Assembly (NCBI RefSeq): GCF_036010665.1
Contig: NZ_CP108581.1
Location: 1,270,001-1,334,000, forward strand
Reading direction: 5' to 3'
DNA: 64,000 bases
Source of the DNA: Microbispora sp. NBC_01189
Lineage (GTDB): Bacteria; Actinomycetota; Actinomycetes; Streptosporangiales; Streptosporangiaceae
Both the position numbers and the translations under genes were made by a program. A model generated the notes under the pieces. That model searched no databases. It saw only the letters and a program-made list of their open reading frames with translations, and had not been told where the DNA came from. Position 1 is the first letter of the stretch. Each line of letters starts with the position of its first letter. Positions 35,222-44,250 of this stretch are shown here, in pieces.

Positions 35222-36361
35222 TCAGACGAAGGAGTGCCTGCGCGCTTCCGGAGTGGACGGCAGGTGGACGCGGCCCAGCTCGCGCAGGGCCCGGGCTGCC
35301 CCGGCCCGGCGGGCCAGCACGAGCGCCCGCCGGGCGAGGTCGGCCGCCTCGTCCCGCTCGTGCGCCTCGGCATACGCGTGCGCCTTGCGGGCCAGCACGT
35401 ACGCCGCGAGGTACGCGGGCGCGGCCGGGGCCGGCTCGCCCTCCAGGAGCTCGACGGCGCCGCCCGGACGGCCGAGGTCGACCAGGCAGCTCGCGTGCAG
35501 CTCCGCCCGCCTCCCGCCCGGCTCCTCCAGGCACTCCTCAAGGCAGCGGTGGCACAGCTCCACCTCGCCCGCCAGCGCGTGCGCCCGGGCCTCGTGCCGC
35601 CGGGACAGCGTCGCGACCTCGGCCGGCAGGCCCGTGCGCTCGCGGGCGGCCACGGCCGCCTCGACGATCTCGCCCGGCTCGGCGGCGTCGACCAGCTCAG
35701 CCCGCTGGATCAACGCGAAGACCTCGGTGAGGGGGTCGCCGGTCTCGCGCGCCTCGCGGATCGCCCGGTCGGACCAGGCCCGCGCCCCAGGCGCGTCGCC
35801 GGCCTCGTGCTCCATCCCGCTGATCAGCTCCGCGTCGCGGGTGGCGAGCGCGAGCAGCGGCCCCCGCGCGGACGGCCGGGCGTCGCGGCGGAACGCCTCG
35901 ATGCCCGCGAAGACGGGCCGCAGCGCCGCCACGAGATCGGCCGGACGCGCGTTCGGCACGGAGCAGGCGCCGAGCACCCACTCGAAGTAGCCGACCGTGC
36001 CGGCGTCGGCGCGCCAGGGGCGCTCGATGGCCCGGCCGACCCGCTCCTCCTCCTCTTCGGGGAACAGGCCCGGCATCAGCGGAATGCCGGTCAGGTGGTG
36101 CCACAGGGTGGTGCCCGACTGCGGCCCGACGAACAGGTCCGCCTCGTCCACGCCGAACACGCGGCACAGCAGCTCCGCGTGGCCGGGGTCCGGCCGCCGC
36201 TCCCCCGCCTCCCATGCGTGCACCGCGTCCGTGGGCAGGCCGGGCTCGGTCTCCCCGGCGGCTTCGGTCAGCCGTTCTTCCAGATCCCGGCGGCTCCACA
36301 GCCGGCCGCGGCGCAGCGCCCGCAGCCGTGCGGCCCACAGCGGGACGTCAATAGTGATCAT
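35222..36361 (-). CDS. XRE-family HTH regulator with long C-terminal sensor region
   Basis: 379 residues from ATG 36361. The N-terminal 65 residues form a Cro/CI HTH (LRALRRGRLWSRRDLEERL; AVHAWEAGERRPDPGHAELLCRVFGV). The remaining 300 residues are Ala/Glu/Leu-rich and helical, compatible with TPR-like repeats (EVFALIQRAELVDAAEPGEIVEAAVAARERTGL), as in actinobacterial XRE-TPR regulators. No typical target is known; it is divergent from the winged-helix gene by only 46 bases. Confidence 0.78.
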   Translation of the reverse strand: MITIDVPLWAARLRALRRGRLWSRRDLEERLTEAAGETEPGLPTDAVHAWEAGERRPDPGHAELLCRVFGVDEADLFVGPQSGTTLWHHLTGIPLMPGLFPEEEEERVGRAIERPWRADAGTVGYFEWVLGACSVPNARPADLVAALRPVFAGIEAFRRDARPSARGPLLALATRDAELISGMEHEAGDAPGARAWSDRAIREARETGDPLTEVFALIQRAELVDAAEPGEIVEAAVAARERTGLPAEVATLSRRHEARAHALAGEVELCHRCLEECLEEPGGRRAELHASCLVDLGRPGGAVELLEGEPAPAAPAYLAAYVLARKAHAYAEAHERDEAADLARRALVLARRAGAARALRELGRVHLPSTPEARRHSFV

Positions 36362-36407
36362 CAGCGGCACCCCCGGGTTTGTCGGTACCGGGCGTTATGT
36401 TTGCGGC

Positions 36408-37514
36408 GTGCTGACCCGACGCGATCTCAACCGCGCTTTGCTCGACCGCCAGATGCTGCTGCGCCGCCACGACGCCAAGGCTCTGGCCGCGATCGAGCAT
36501 CTGGTGGGCATGCAGTCGCAGGCTCCTCTCCCAGCCTACGTCGGCCTGTGGACCCGCCTGCCGGACTTCCGGCACGAGGACCTGGCCGGGCTGCTCACCG
36601 ACCGCACGGCCGTACGGATCGCGCTGATGCGCGGCACCATCCACCTCATCAGCGCCGACGACTGCCTCGCCCTGCGCCCGGTCATGCAGCCGCTCCTCGA
36701 CCGGTTGCTGCGCACCTCATACGCCAGGCACCTGGACGGGGTGGATCTCTGCGAGGTGGCGAGCGCCGCCCGCGCCCTGATGGAGGAGCGGCCGCTGAGC
36801 TTCGCGGAGCTGGAGGAACTGCTCGGCGAGCGGTGGCCGGGCCGCGACGCGCTGGCCCAGACCGTACGCGCGGTCGTGCCGCTCGTGCAGGTGCCGCCGC
36901 GCGGCGTGTGGGGCGCCTCGGGCCAGGCGCGGCACGTCCCCGCCGAGTCGTGGCTGGGCCGCCCGCTCGGCGACGGCTCGGCCGCCGGCGACATGGTGCT
37001 GCGTTACCTGCGCGCCTTCGGACCGGCGTCGGTGAAGGACATACAGACCTGGTCGGGCCTGACCGGGCTGCGCTCGGTGGTGAAGGGCCTCGACCTGGTC
37101 ACCTACCGGGACGAGAACGGGGTGGAGCTGTTCGACCTGCCCGGGGCGCCGCTGCCCGGCCCGGACGCCGAGGCGCCGGTGCGGTTCCTGCCCGAGTTCG
37201 ACAACCTGCTGCTCTCGCACGCCGACCGGAGGCGGATCATCGCCGACGAGCACCGGCGGCGGGTCTTCACGGTCAACGGCATCGTCCGGGCGACGATCCT
37301 GGTCGACGGTTTCGTGGCCGGGCTGTGGCGGATAGAGCGGGCCGGGGAGACGGCGACCCTGGAGATCGAGCCGTTCGCACCGCTGGGCCCGGCGGCCCGG
37401 GACGCGCTGGCCGACGAGGGCGAGCGCCTGCTCGGGTTCGCCGCGGACCGTGCCGCGTCGCACGCGGTCCGCTTCCGGGACGGGAGGCGTCCGGCGGCGA
37501 CGACTCAGACGTAG
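36408..37514 (+). CDS. Winged-helix DNA-binding domain (HTH_42) protein
   Basis: 368 residues from GTG 36408. The N terminus LTRRDLNRALLDRQMLLRRHDAKALAAIEHLVGMQSQAPLPAYVGLWTRL and the central ALMRGTIHLISADDCLALRP are classic for the HTH_42 family, which includes YcaQ/AlkX DNA glycosylases. The catalytic QxQ-type motif of the glycosylases is represented by Q-S-Q in MQSQAP. Many actinobacterial members have no proven activity; DNA repair is possible. Confidence 0.87.
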   Translation: MLTRRDLNRALLDRQMLLRRHDAKALAAIEHLVGMQSQAPLPAYVGLWTRLPDFRHEDLAGLLTDRTAVRIALMRGTIHLISADDCLALRPVMQPLLDRLLRTSYARHLDGVDLCEVASAARALMEERPLSFAELEELLGERWPGRDALAQTVRAVVPLVQVPPRGVWGASGQARHVPAESWLGRPLGDGSAAGDMVLRYLRAFGPASVKDIQTWSGLTGLRSVVKGLDLVTYRDENGVELFDLPGAPLPGPDAEAPVRFLPEFDNLLLSHADRRRIIADEHRRRVFTVNGIVRATILVDGFVAGLWRIERAGETATLEIEPFAPLGPAARDALADEGERLLGFAADRAASHAVRFRDGRRPAATTQT

Positions 37515-37522
37515 GGACAGGC

Positions 37523-37966
37523 ATGGAGACTCTCACGGTGACGGTGGACGCCCAGGCGAGCCCGGAGCGCGTCTTCGCCGTGCTGACCGACTGGCCCCGG
37601 CACCGCGAGTGGATGCTGCTGACCCGGGCCTGGGTCGTCGAGGGCGACGGCCACAGCAGGGGCAGCCGGCTCGCGGCGGCGACCGGGATCGGCCCGCTGT
37701 CGTTCCTGGACACGATGGACGTCACCGGCTGGCGCCCCCCGGACGAGGTGGAGGTCCGCCACACCGGCCGGGTCGTCCGCGGGACGGGGAGGTTCCAGGT
37801 GCTGCCCCGGCCGGGCGGCGGGAGCAGGATCCTGTGGGAGGAGCACCTGCACCTGCCCTTCGGGGTGGCCGGCCGGATCGGCTGGCGGGTCGCCGGGCCG
37901 CTGGGCGCCGTCTTCCTCCGGCTGTCCCTGCGCCGCCTCGCCGCGCTGGCCCTGCGCGCTCCCTGA
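37523..37966 (+). CDS. SRPBCC-family (START-like) protein
   Basis: 147 residues from ATG 37523, eight bases after the preceding stop, so probably one operon with the HTH_42 gene. METLTVTVDAQASPERVFAVLTDWPRHREWM is the typical polyketide-cyclase/SRPBCC opening and the C terminus forms the long final helix. The fold binds hydrophobic ligands; the ligand is not predictable. Confidence 0.85.
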   Translation: METLTVTVDAQASPERVFAVLTDWPRHREWMLLTRAWVVEGDGHSRGSRLAAATGIGPLSFLDTMDVTGWRPPDEVEVRHTGRVVRGTGRFQVLPRPGGGSRILWEEHLHLPFGVAGRIGWRVAGPLGAVFLRLSLRRLAALALRAP

Positions 37967-38006
37967 CACGGCCCCGCGGATCAGCCCTGTGGACAAGCCC
38001 TGCCGA

Positions 38007-38645
38007 TCAGCCGGCGGCCATGTCGAAGAAGCGGCGCTCCAGGGTGGTCGCGTGGCGGAAGACGTCCAGCACGCGGGCCCGGCCGCTCTCGTCCAGCTCC
38101 GGGCCGAGCCGGTCGAGCTCGCGGCGCAGGAAGCCGACCCACGCCTCGAACTCCGGCCCGCTGTGCAGGTCGACCCACTCGCGGTGGACGAAGCTCTCGC
38201 ACATGACGGGGATCCGGGTGGCCCAGCCGAGGTAGGTCCACTCGGCCACGCACAGCACGGCCAGGATCAGCGGATAGTCCTGGCTGAGCCGCACCTCGTC
38301 CATCAGCGCGCGGAACTCGATCGTCACCGGTTCCAGCGTGGGCGGGGCCGGATCACCGCCGACCGCGGCGAGCGCGCGGTGGAAGTAGCCGCGCTCGGTG
38401 TCGGCCACCGCCTGCCCGAGGAAGCGGCCCACGGCCACCCGTGCCTCGAAGGAGCCGGCGGCGGCGACCGCGGCGCCGAGCAGCGCCGTGAAGGCGTCCA
38501 CGAACTGGAAGTCCTGCTCCAGATAACGCCGCATGGCGGCGGTGCCGCGGCTGATCTCCGCGGCGAATGGATGCGTGACCACCGCCGTCCAGTCGGGCTC
38601 ACTGCGGGCCCGCAGCCACGCGCTGAACACCTGTTCCCCGGTCAT
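38007..38645 (-). CDS. TenA/thiaminase-II-like protein
   Basis: 212 residues, all helical. Family blocks include HPFAAEISRGTAAMRRYLEQDFQFVDAFTALLGAAVA, LAVLCVAEWTYLGWA and FVHREWVDLHSGPEFEAWVGFLRREL. TenA proteins hydrolyse aminopyrimidines to salvage degraded thiamin. Here it has no thiamin neighbours. The stretch DxxF...Y/E needed for catalysis appears partly present; an inactive or divergent member is possible. Confidence 0.82.
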   Translation of the reverse strand: MTGEQVFSAWLRARSEPDWTAVVTHPFAAEISRGTAAMRRYLEQDFQFVDAFTALLGAAVAAAGSFEARVAVGRFLGQAVADTERGYFHRALAAVGGDPAPPTLEPVTIEFRALMDEVRLSQDYPLILAVLCVAEWTYLGWATRIPVMCESFVHREWVDLHSGPEFEAWVGFLRRELDRLGPELDESGRARVLDVFRHATTLERRFFDMAAG

Positions 38646-38690
38646 CCGTCGATCATCCGTCGATCACCGTCAATCATCCGCCATTCCTCC
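38644..38690. repeat. Short direct repeats upstream of TenA gene
   Basis: Three imperfect 12-base copies around ATCATCCGTCG follow one another ahead of the TenA start (CATCCGTCGATCATCCGTCGATCACCGTCAATC region). Confidence 0.6.
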
Positions 38691-38703
38691 CCGGCACGTC
38701 CGG

Positions 38704-38836
38704 CGTGAACGTTTCACGATGATCTCTTATGACGCGCTGCGTACGCACGAGACCCCGGGGCTGACCGTTGACCCTTGATGTCCAGGTCCGTACCGTGAGC
38801 CTAACGTTCCTCCTCATGAATGTTGTTCACATTCAT
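38704..38836. promoter_or_regulatory. Pectate lyase upstream region with two palindromes
   Basis: CGTGAACGTTTCACG (38704-38718) has arms CGTGAA/TTCACG around CGT. A second, perfect palindrome has 8-base arms ATGAATGT (38816-38823) and ACATTCAT (38829-38836) around TGTTC, 69 bases ahead of the lyase start. Both look like operators for sugar-responsive repressors; the regulators are not in the window. Confidence 0.55.
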
Positions 38837-38904
38837 GGATTCCTCGCGGGATCGGGATTCACCCCTCGGTCAGGGGTCCTGCACGACACGCAAGGAGCTC
38901 GGCC

Positions 38905-40386
38905 TTGAGAAGGAGCACCAGAACCGGAGTGATCGGCGCCGTCGCGGGGGTCGCCGCCCTGGTCGGCGGCGTCTTCACCGGCGTTTCCAACGCGGCGCCC
39001 ACCACCGGCGCCTACCGGATCGTCAACGCCGCCGGCGGCCTGTGCCTCACCGTCCCCGGCGGCAGCGGCTCCGACGGCGTACAACTCACCGCCTCCGCCT
39101 GCACCGGCGCGAGCAACCAGACCTGGACCCTCGCGGCCCAGGGCGGCGGCGTCCGCCTCACCGCCGGCAACAGCGGCAAATGCGCCGGCGTCACCGGCGC
39201 CTCCACCTCCGCCGGCAAAGCCGTCCAGCAGGAAACCTGCACCGGCGCCTCCTCCCAGACCTGGATACTCACCACCTCCGGAGCCGGCTACCAGGTCGTC
39301 AACGCGGGCAGCGACAAGTGCCTCAACACCAAGGACAACTCCACCTCCTCCGGCGCCCTCGTCCAGCAGAACTCCTGCGACTCCGTCGCCACCAAACAGT
39401 GGACCCTCCAGCCCACCGGCTCCACCGGCACCCCGACCGCCACCCCCACCAGGACCCCCACGAGCGGTCCGACCACTCCGCCCGCCACCGGGCTGGTCGG
39501 CTGGGCGACGCAGGGCGGCGGCACCAGCGGCGGCGCGGGCGGCCCGGCGACGACGGTCACCTCCCTGAGCGCGCTCACCGCCGCCGTGACGGGCAACTCC
39601 GCGAAGACCGTACAGATCAACGGCAACTTCACCTGTTCCGACGACGTACGGGTGGGCGGCAACACCACCCTCGTCGGGGTCGGCGCGAACTCGGGACTGA
39701 CCGGCTGCGGCGTCAACATCCACGACGTCTCCAACGTCATCGTGCGCAACCTGAAGATCTCCAAGGTCCCGGCCGCCAACGGCAACGGCGACGCGATCCA
39801 CCTCGACAACGCCAAGCGGGTGTGGCTCGACCACAACGACCTGTCGAGCGACACCGGCCACGGCACGGACTACTACGACGGCCTGCTCGACATCACGCAC
39901 GGCTCCGACTACGTCACCGTGTCCTGGAACAAGCTCCACGACCACGTCAAGTGCTCGCTCGTCGGCCACAGCGACAGCAACGGCTCCGAGGACACCGGGC
40001 ACCTGCGGGTGACGTACCACCACAACGCGTTCCAGACCTGCGCCCAGCGCAACCCGAGGGTGCGCTTCGGCAACCCGGTCCACGTGTTCAGCAACTACTA
40101 CTACAAGGACCCCTCGTACACCGACTACAGCTACGGCATCGCCTCCACCTGCGGCGCCGGGGTGCTCGTCGAGGGCAACTACTTCGAGAACGTCGCCGAG
40201 CCCACGCACACCTCCGAGGGTTCCTCGCCGGGCGGCTCGATCGTCGCCCGCAACAACTACCTCGTGAACTCCGGCACGCCGCAGACCTCCGGCAGCGTCG
40301 CCTCCATCCCGTACTCGTACACGGTCGACAACCCGAGCGGCGTGAAGGCGAACGTCCTCGCGAACGCGGGCACCGGCAAGATCTAG
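38905..40386 (+). CDS. Secreted pectate lyase (PL1) with ricin-B lectin domain
   Basis: 493 residues from TTG 38905 behind CAAGGAGCTCGG. A signal peptide (about 1-31, ending SNA-A) is followed by a ricin-type beta-trefoil lectin (about 35-170; repeated QxW motifs SNQTWTL, SSQTWIL, TKQWTL), a Thr/Pro linker, and a parallel beta-helix pectate lyase domain (DGLLDITHGSDYVTVSWNKLHDHVKC for calcium-binding Asp residues; catalytic Arg in RNPRVRFG). It cleaves polygalacturonate by beta-elimination outside the cell, with the lectin aiding plant polysaccharide binding. Confidence 0.94.
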   Translation: MRRSTRTGVIGAVAGVAALVGGVFTGVSNAAPTTGAYRIVNAAGGLCLTVPGGSGSDGVQLTASACTGASNQTWTLAAQGGGVRLTAGNSGKCAGVTGASTSAGKAVQQETCTGASSQTWILTTSGAGYQVVNAGSDKCLNTKDNSTSSGALVQQNSCDSVATKQWTLQPTGSTGTPTATPTRTPTSGPTTPPATGLVGWATQGGGTSGGAGGPATTVTSLSALTAAVTGNSAKTVQINGNFTCSDDVRVGGNTTLVGVGANSGLTGCGVNIHDVSNVIVRNLKISKVPAANGNGDAIHLDNAKRVWLDHNDLSSDTGHGTDYYDGLLDITHGSDYVTVSWNKLHDHVKCSLVGHSDSNGSEDTGHLRVTYHHNAFQTCAQRNPRVRFGNPVHVFSNYYYKDPSYTDYSYGIASTCGAGVLVEGNYFENVAEPTHTSEGSSPGGSIVARNNYLVNSGTPQTSGSVASIPYSYTVDNPSGVKANVLANAGTGKI

Positions 40387-40495
40387 TGCCGGACGCACAG
40401 GAGGCCGCGGCCACCCGCCGCGGCCTCCCTCGCCGTCAGGGCCGCGGTCAGGGTCGCGGCCATGGCCGGTCAAGACTCCTCTAAGATCAGCCGGC

Positions 40496-41761
40496 ATGAT
40501 TTCAGACAGGTTTTCCGTTTCCCGGAGGAACGCCCTGCGCCTGCTGGCGGGCGGCGCCGCGTCGGGGCTCGCCGCCGGGCTGCCCGCGTCGCCGGCGAGC
40601 GCGGCGGCCCGCGGGTGGAGCGTCACCGGCCGTGGCGCGACGTCGCTGAAGCCCTTCGACGACACGCTGAAGCGCTTCATGCAGGCGCGGACGATCCCGC
40701 ACGCGTCCCTCGCCGTGGTCCGCAAAGGCAAGCTGGTGCTCGCCCGGGGCTACAACTGGACGGCGGACACCTCGTTCGCGGCCGGCCCCACCTCACTGTT
40801 CCGCGTCGCGAGCCTGAGCAAGCCGGTCACCGCCGCCGCGGTGCTGAAGCTGGCGCAGGACGGCAAGCTCAGTCTCTCGGCCAAGGTCGCGCCGCTGCTG
40901 GGGCTGAGCACGACCGCGGATCCGCGGCTCGCCGCCGTCACCGTGACCCACCTGCTGCAGCACCTCGGCGGGTGGGACTCCGAGGTCTCGGGCGACCCGA
41001 TGTTCAGGGACCGGGTCATCGCGGCGGCGCTCGGCGTCCCGCTGCCGATCACGCAGGCGCAGATCGTCAGGCACACGTCCGGCCTCAGGCTCGACCACGC
41101 CCCCGGCACGACGTACGCGTACTCGAACTACGGATACCTCCTCCTCCAGAAGATCATCGAGAAGGCGAGCGGCGTCTCGTACGCGAGCTACGTCCAGAGC
41201 AAGGTGCTGACGCCCCTGAAGATCAAGCGGATGGCGCTCGGCAGGACCGCGAAGAGCCTCCGCAAATCGGGCGAGGCTCCCTATTTCTCGAAGTACACCG
41301 GTAAGAGCGTGATCGACACCTCGGACTCCGTGGTGCCCTTCCCCTACGGTGGGTTCAACCTCGAGAACATGGCCGCCCACGGCGGCTGGCTCGCCACGGC
41401 CGTCGACCTGGCCAGGTTCTCCACCCTCTTCGACGCGGCCGGCGTGCTGACCTCGGCGTCGATCTCCAAGGCGTTCGCCAAGCCGTCGATCGGGGTCAAC
41501 TCCGACGGCTGGTACTACGGCCTCGGCTGGCAGGTCCGCCCGGTCACCGGGGGCCGCAACACCTGGCACACGGGGTCGCTGGCCGGCACCTCCACGCTCA
41601 TGGTCCGGCGCTACGACGGGCTGAGCTGGGTGGTGCTGTTCGACCAGCGCGACGATGCCTCAGGACTGAACTACGGGGACATCGACGCCCAACTCCACAC
41701 CGCCGCGAACTCGGTGAAGTCGTGGCCCACCACGAACCTCTTCTCCACGTACGGTCTGTAG
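40496..41761 (+). CDS. Tat-exported serine hydrolase, beta-lactamase class C fold
   Basis: 421 residues. A Tat signal is present (SRRNALRLLAGGAASGLAAG, cleavage near ASA-A). Active-site motifs of the S12/class C family are S-L-S-K in RVASLSKPVTA, Y-S-N in TYAYSNYGYLLL and H-T-G in NTWHTGSLAG. Family members are D,D-peptidases, esterases or beta-lactamases acting outside the membrane. The substrate is unknown. Its stop is two bases before the FAD-oxidoreductase start, so the pair is cotranscribed. Confidence 0.9.
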   Translation: MISDRFSVSRRNALRLLAGGAASGLAAGLPASPASAAARGWSVTGRGATSLKPFDDTLKRFMQARTIPHASLAVVRKGKLVLARGYNWTADTSFAAGPTSLFRVASLSKPVTAAAVLKLAQDGKLSLSAKVAPLLGLSTTADPRLAAVTVTHLLQHLGGWDSEVSGDPMFRDRVIAAALGVPLPITQAQIVRHTSGLRLDHAPGTTYAYSNYGYLLLQKIIEKASGVSYASYVQSKVLTPLKIKRMALGRTAKSLRKSGEAPYFSKYTGKSVIDTSDSVVPFPYGGFNLENMAAHGGWLATAVDLARFSTLFDAAGVLTSASISKAFAKPSIGVNSDGWYYGLGWQVRPVTGGRNTWHTGSLAGTSTLMVRRYDGLSWVVLFDQRDDASGLNYGDIDAQLHTAANSVKSWPTTNLFSTYGL

Positions 41762-41763
41762 AT

Positions 41764-42918
41764 GTGGACGACGTCTGGGACCTCGTGGTGGCCGGCGCGG
41801 GACCGGCGGGCGCCGCCGCCGCGCTGCGGGCGAGGCAGCTCGACCCCGGCTGCCGGGTGCTGCTGCTCGACCGGGCGGCCTTCCCCCGCGACAAGGCCTG
41901 CGGCGACGGCATAGCGGCGCACGCGCGGCAGGAGCTCGCGGTGCTCGGACTGCCCGGCCTGCTCGACGACCACCGGCCGACGCCGCGCCTGTCGGTGACG
42001 TCGCCCGGCGGGATCGAGGTCTCGGCCGCGGTCGCGCGGCCCAACCACGTGGTCCCCCGCCGGGTCTTCGACGCCCGGCTGGTCGAGGCGGCCGCGGCGC
42101 GCGGCGTGGAGGTGCGCCGCCACCGGGTGCGCACGCTGACCACCCGCGACGGGCTCGTCGTGCTCGACGGCGAGGTGGCCGCCCGGGTGGTCGTCGCCGC
42201 CGACGGCGCCAACTCCACTGTACGGCGGCTGATCGGCGTCCCGCCGAGCCCGGACCGGCACACCGCCATCGCGGTGCGCGGGTACGCCGACGTGCCGCCG
42301 GACGACGACGTGCAGGTCATCGTCATGCGGAGCGAGGGCTGGCCGGCCTACGCCTGGTCGTTCCCGGTGGGCGACGGCACGGCCAACGTCGGCTACGGGC
42401 TGCTGCTGCCGATGCTGCGACAGACCGGCCGGCCTGGGCGCGAGATCCTGCACGGGCGGCTGGCCCGGCTCCTGCCCCTGCTCGGTGAGATCAGGTCGCC
42501 CGTCCGCGACCTGCGGGCCCACCACCTGCCGCTGTCGAGCGGACGGCCGGTGCCGGGGGCGGGCCGGGTGCTGCTGGCCGGCGACGCGGCGAGCCTCGTC
42601 AACCCGCTGACCGGCGAGGGCATCTACTACGCGCTGCTGTCGGGGCGGCTCGCCGCGGAGGCCGCGATCGGCTCGCCGGCGGACCCGCTGCGGGCCTACC
42701 GGCGGGCCCTGCGCCGGGCGCTCGGACGGCACCTGCGCACCACCGACGCGCTCGCCCTGGCCGCCCGCTCCCCCGGCTTCATCGACGCGGCGATCTCCGT
42801 GGCCGCCCGGCGCACCGAGGTCTTCGACCTGCTCGTGGACGTCGGGCTCGGCGCGGGCACGGTGCCGCCCCGCCTGGCCGGCGCGGTCGCCCTCCGCTGG
42901 CTCCGCGACCTCGCCTGA
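41764..42918 (+). CDS. Geranylgeranyl-reductase-family FAD oxidoreductase
   Basis: 384 residues from GTG 41764, immediately after the serine-hydrolase stop. FAD-binding motifs: VVAGAGPAGAAAALRA (GxGxxG), ACGDG and LLAGDAASLVNPLTGEGI (GD). Family enzymes reduce polyprenyl chains or oxidise/halogenate aromatics. It borders the NRPS cluster and could be a tailoring enzyme, but the orientation (opposite to the operon) leaves this open. Confidence 0.85.
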   Translation: MDDVWDLVVAGAGPAGAAAALRARQLDPGCRVLLLDRAAFPRDKACGDGIAAHARQELAVLGLPGLLDDHRPTPRLSVTSPGGIEVSAAVARPNHVVPRRVFDARLVEAAAARGVEVRRHRVRTLTTRDGLVVLDGEVAARVVVAADGANSTVRRLIGVPPSPDRHTAIAVRGYADVPPDDDVQVIVMRSEGWPAYAWSFPVGDGTANVGYGLLLPMLRQTGRPGREILHGRLARLLPLLGEIRSPVRDLRAHHLPLSSGRPVPGAGRVLLAGDAASLVNPLTGEGIYYALLSGRLAAEAAIGSPADPLRAYRRALRRALGRHLRTTDALALAARSPGFIDAAISVAARRTEVFDLLVDVGLGAGTVPPRLAGAVALRWLRDLA

Positions 42919-42970
42919 CCTCTACACGCCCCGACCGACCGCCCATCCGACGGCCCGTTCAACCGTCCCT

Positions 42971-44245
42971 TCAACCGTCACGGCGGGCACGGGCCAGGGC
43001 GGCCAGGCGCACCTTCTGCTCGGGGGTGAGCCGGGCCAGTCGCTCGCGCGGGACCGGCCGCCGCAGGATCTCGTCGGCGCCGATCAGGGCCTCGGCGTGG
43101 TCGGCGGCGACCCGTACGCCGTCCTCCGACGCGGCGTCGGCGGCGAGCGGGGCGACCCGCTCGTGGTACCCGTCGTCGGCGAGGGAGCGGGCGAGCAGCG
43201 CGGCGGTCCGTTCCTCGTCCCAGTGGGACACGGGAAGCCATTCCGCGACGCCCGCGCGGTCGAGCCGCTCGGCGTTGTCGGGACGGTCGACGCCGTGGGC
43301 GAGCAGCACCTGCGGGGTCGACGACGCCAGCGCCCGGGCGAGCGTGCCGATCCCGCCGTGGTGGACGACCGCGGCGACACGGGGCATGAACGAGGCGAAC
43401 GGCGCCGAGGGCACCCACTCCACCCCGTCGGGCAGCGACTCCGGCTGGAACGCCGGGTGCCGGTTCACCAGCAGGGCCCGCCTCCCGATCCGCCGGCACG
43501 CGGCGGCCGCCACCTCGTAGAACCGGTCGTGCAGCACCTGGCCGGTGCCGCCGGTGATCAGCACGGGCGGCTCGGCCCAGTCGGGGACGGGCCCCTCCGC
43601 CGTGTCGCCGAGCACGAACCCGCAGCGCACGACGCCCGCCGGCGCCGGCTGGCCCGCGGCGTCGAACCATTCCGGCCACAGCGCGAGCTGCACCGGGGCG
43701 TTGTTCAGGTAGGCGGCCCAGTCACGGACCGGGCGCAGGCCGAAGGTCCGGTAGACCTCGTCGTAGCCCTCCCCGAGCACGCGCCGGAAGAGGTCGGCGA
43801 GGACCGGCAGCGAGACGTACTGGTGGGGTGTGACGGACGCCAGCGCCACGGGGACCCCGTGCAGCTCGGCGGCCATCAGCGCGGCGATGCCCGAGGTGTG
43901 CCGGGCCACCACCACCGTCTCCCCCGGCCGGTAGTGCGCCTCGATCATGCGCATCTCCTCGGCCAGCAGCTCGAACAGGCCGTTGCGCCGGTAGAGCCGG
44001 AGCACGCCGTCCGGGTCCTTCAGCGGGTCGAGCATGTAGCGCCGCGCGTCGTCCAGGTGCCGGTCGTAGCCCTCCGCGGTGTCGATCGGCAGGTGCCGCA
44101 GGCCCGCGGCCGCTATCCGGTCGGCGAACCAGGAGTGCGTGAGCACGGTGACCTCGTGGCCGCGCTCCGCCAGCTCGCGCCCGATCCGTACGAACGGGAG
44201 CACGTCGCCGTTCGTGCCGTGGGTGCTCAGCAGCATCGTGGCCAT
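42971..44245 (-). CDS. GT1-family glycosyltransferase
   Basis: 424 residues. It has a GT-B fold UDP-glycosyltransferase layout: N-terminal STHGTNGDVLPFVRIGRELAERGHEVTVLT, and C-terminal donor site VLITGGTGQ and VAAVVHHGGIGTLARALASSTPQVLLAHGVDRPDNAERL (HHGG...D/N-Q-type). It resembles macrolide and antibiotic glycosyltransferases. It is the last gene of the tauD-type/FkbH operon with only five bases between, so it probably glycosylates the pathway product. The C-terminal tail LARLTPEQKVRLAALARAR resembles NRPS/PKS linker helices and may dock to a carrier domain. Confidence 0.88.
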   Translation of the reverse strand: MATMLLSTHGTNGDVLPFVRIGRELAERGHEVTVLTHSWFADRIAAAGLRHLPIDTAEGYDRHLDDARRYMLDPLKDPDGVLRLYRRNGLFELLAEEMRMIEAHYRPGETVVVARHTSGIAALMAAELHGVPVALASVTPHQYVSLPVLADLFRRVLGEGYDEVYRTFGLRPVRDWAAYLNNAPVQLALWPEWFDAAGQPAPAGVVRCGFVLGDTAEGPVPDWAEPPVLITGGTGQVLHDRFYEVAAAACRRIGRRALLVNRHPAFQPESLPDGVEWVPSAPFASFMPRVAAVVHHGGIGTLARALASSTPQVLLAHGVDRPDNAERLDRAGVAEWLPVSHWDEERTAALLARSLADDGYHERVAPLAADAASEDGVRVAADHAEALIGADEILRRPVPRERLARLTPEQKVRLAALARARRDG

Positions 44246-44250
44246 GCGGA

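Noticed and set aside
35234-37966. 910-codon plus-strand frame across the XRE and HTH_42 genes
   Set aside because: Only its last 147 codons (SRPBCC protein from 37523) are coding; the rest lies antisense or out of frame to real genes.
40496-41761. Serine hydrolase as a self-resistance beta-lactamase for the neighbouring cluster
   Set aside because: The motifs only define the broad S12/class C fold and nothing in the cluster indicates a beta-lactam; kept as an unassigned hydrolase.
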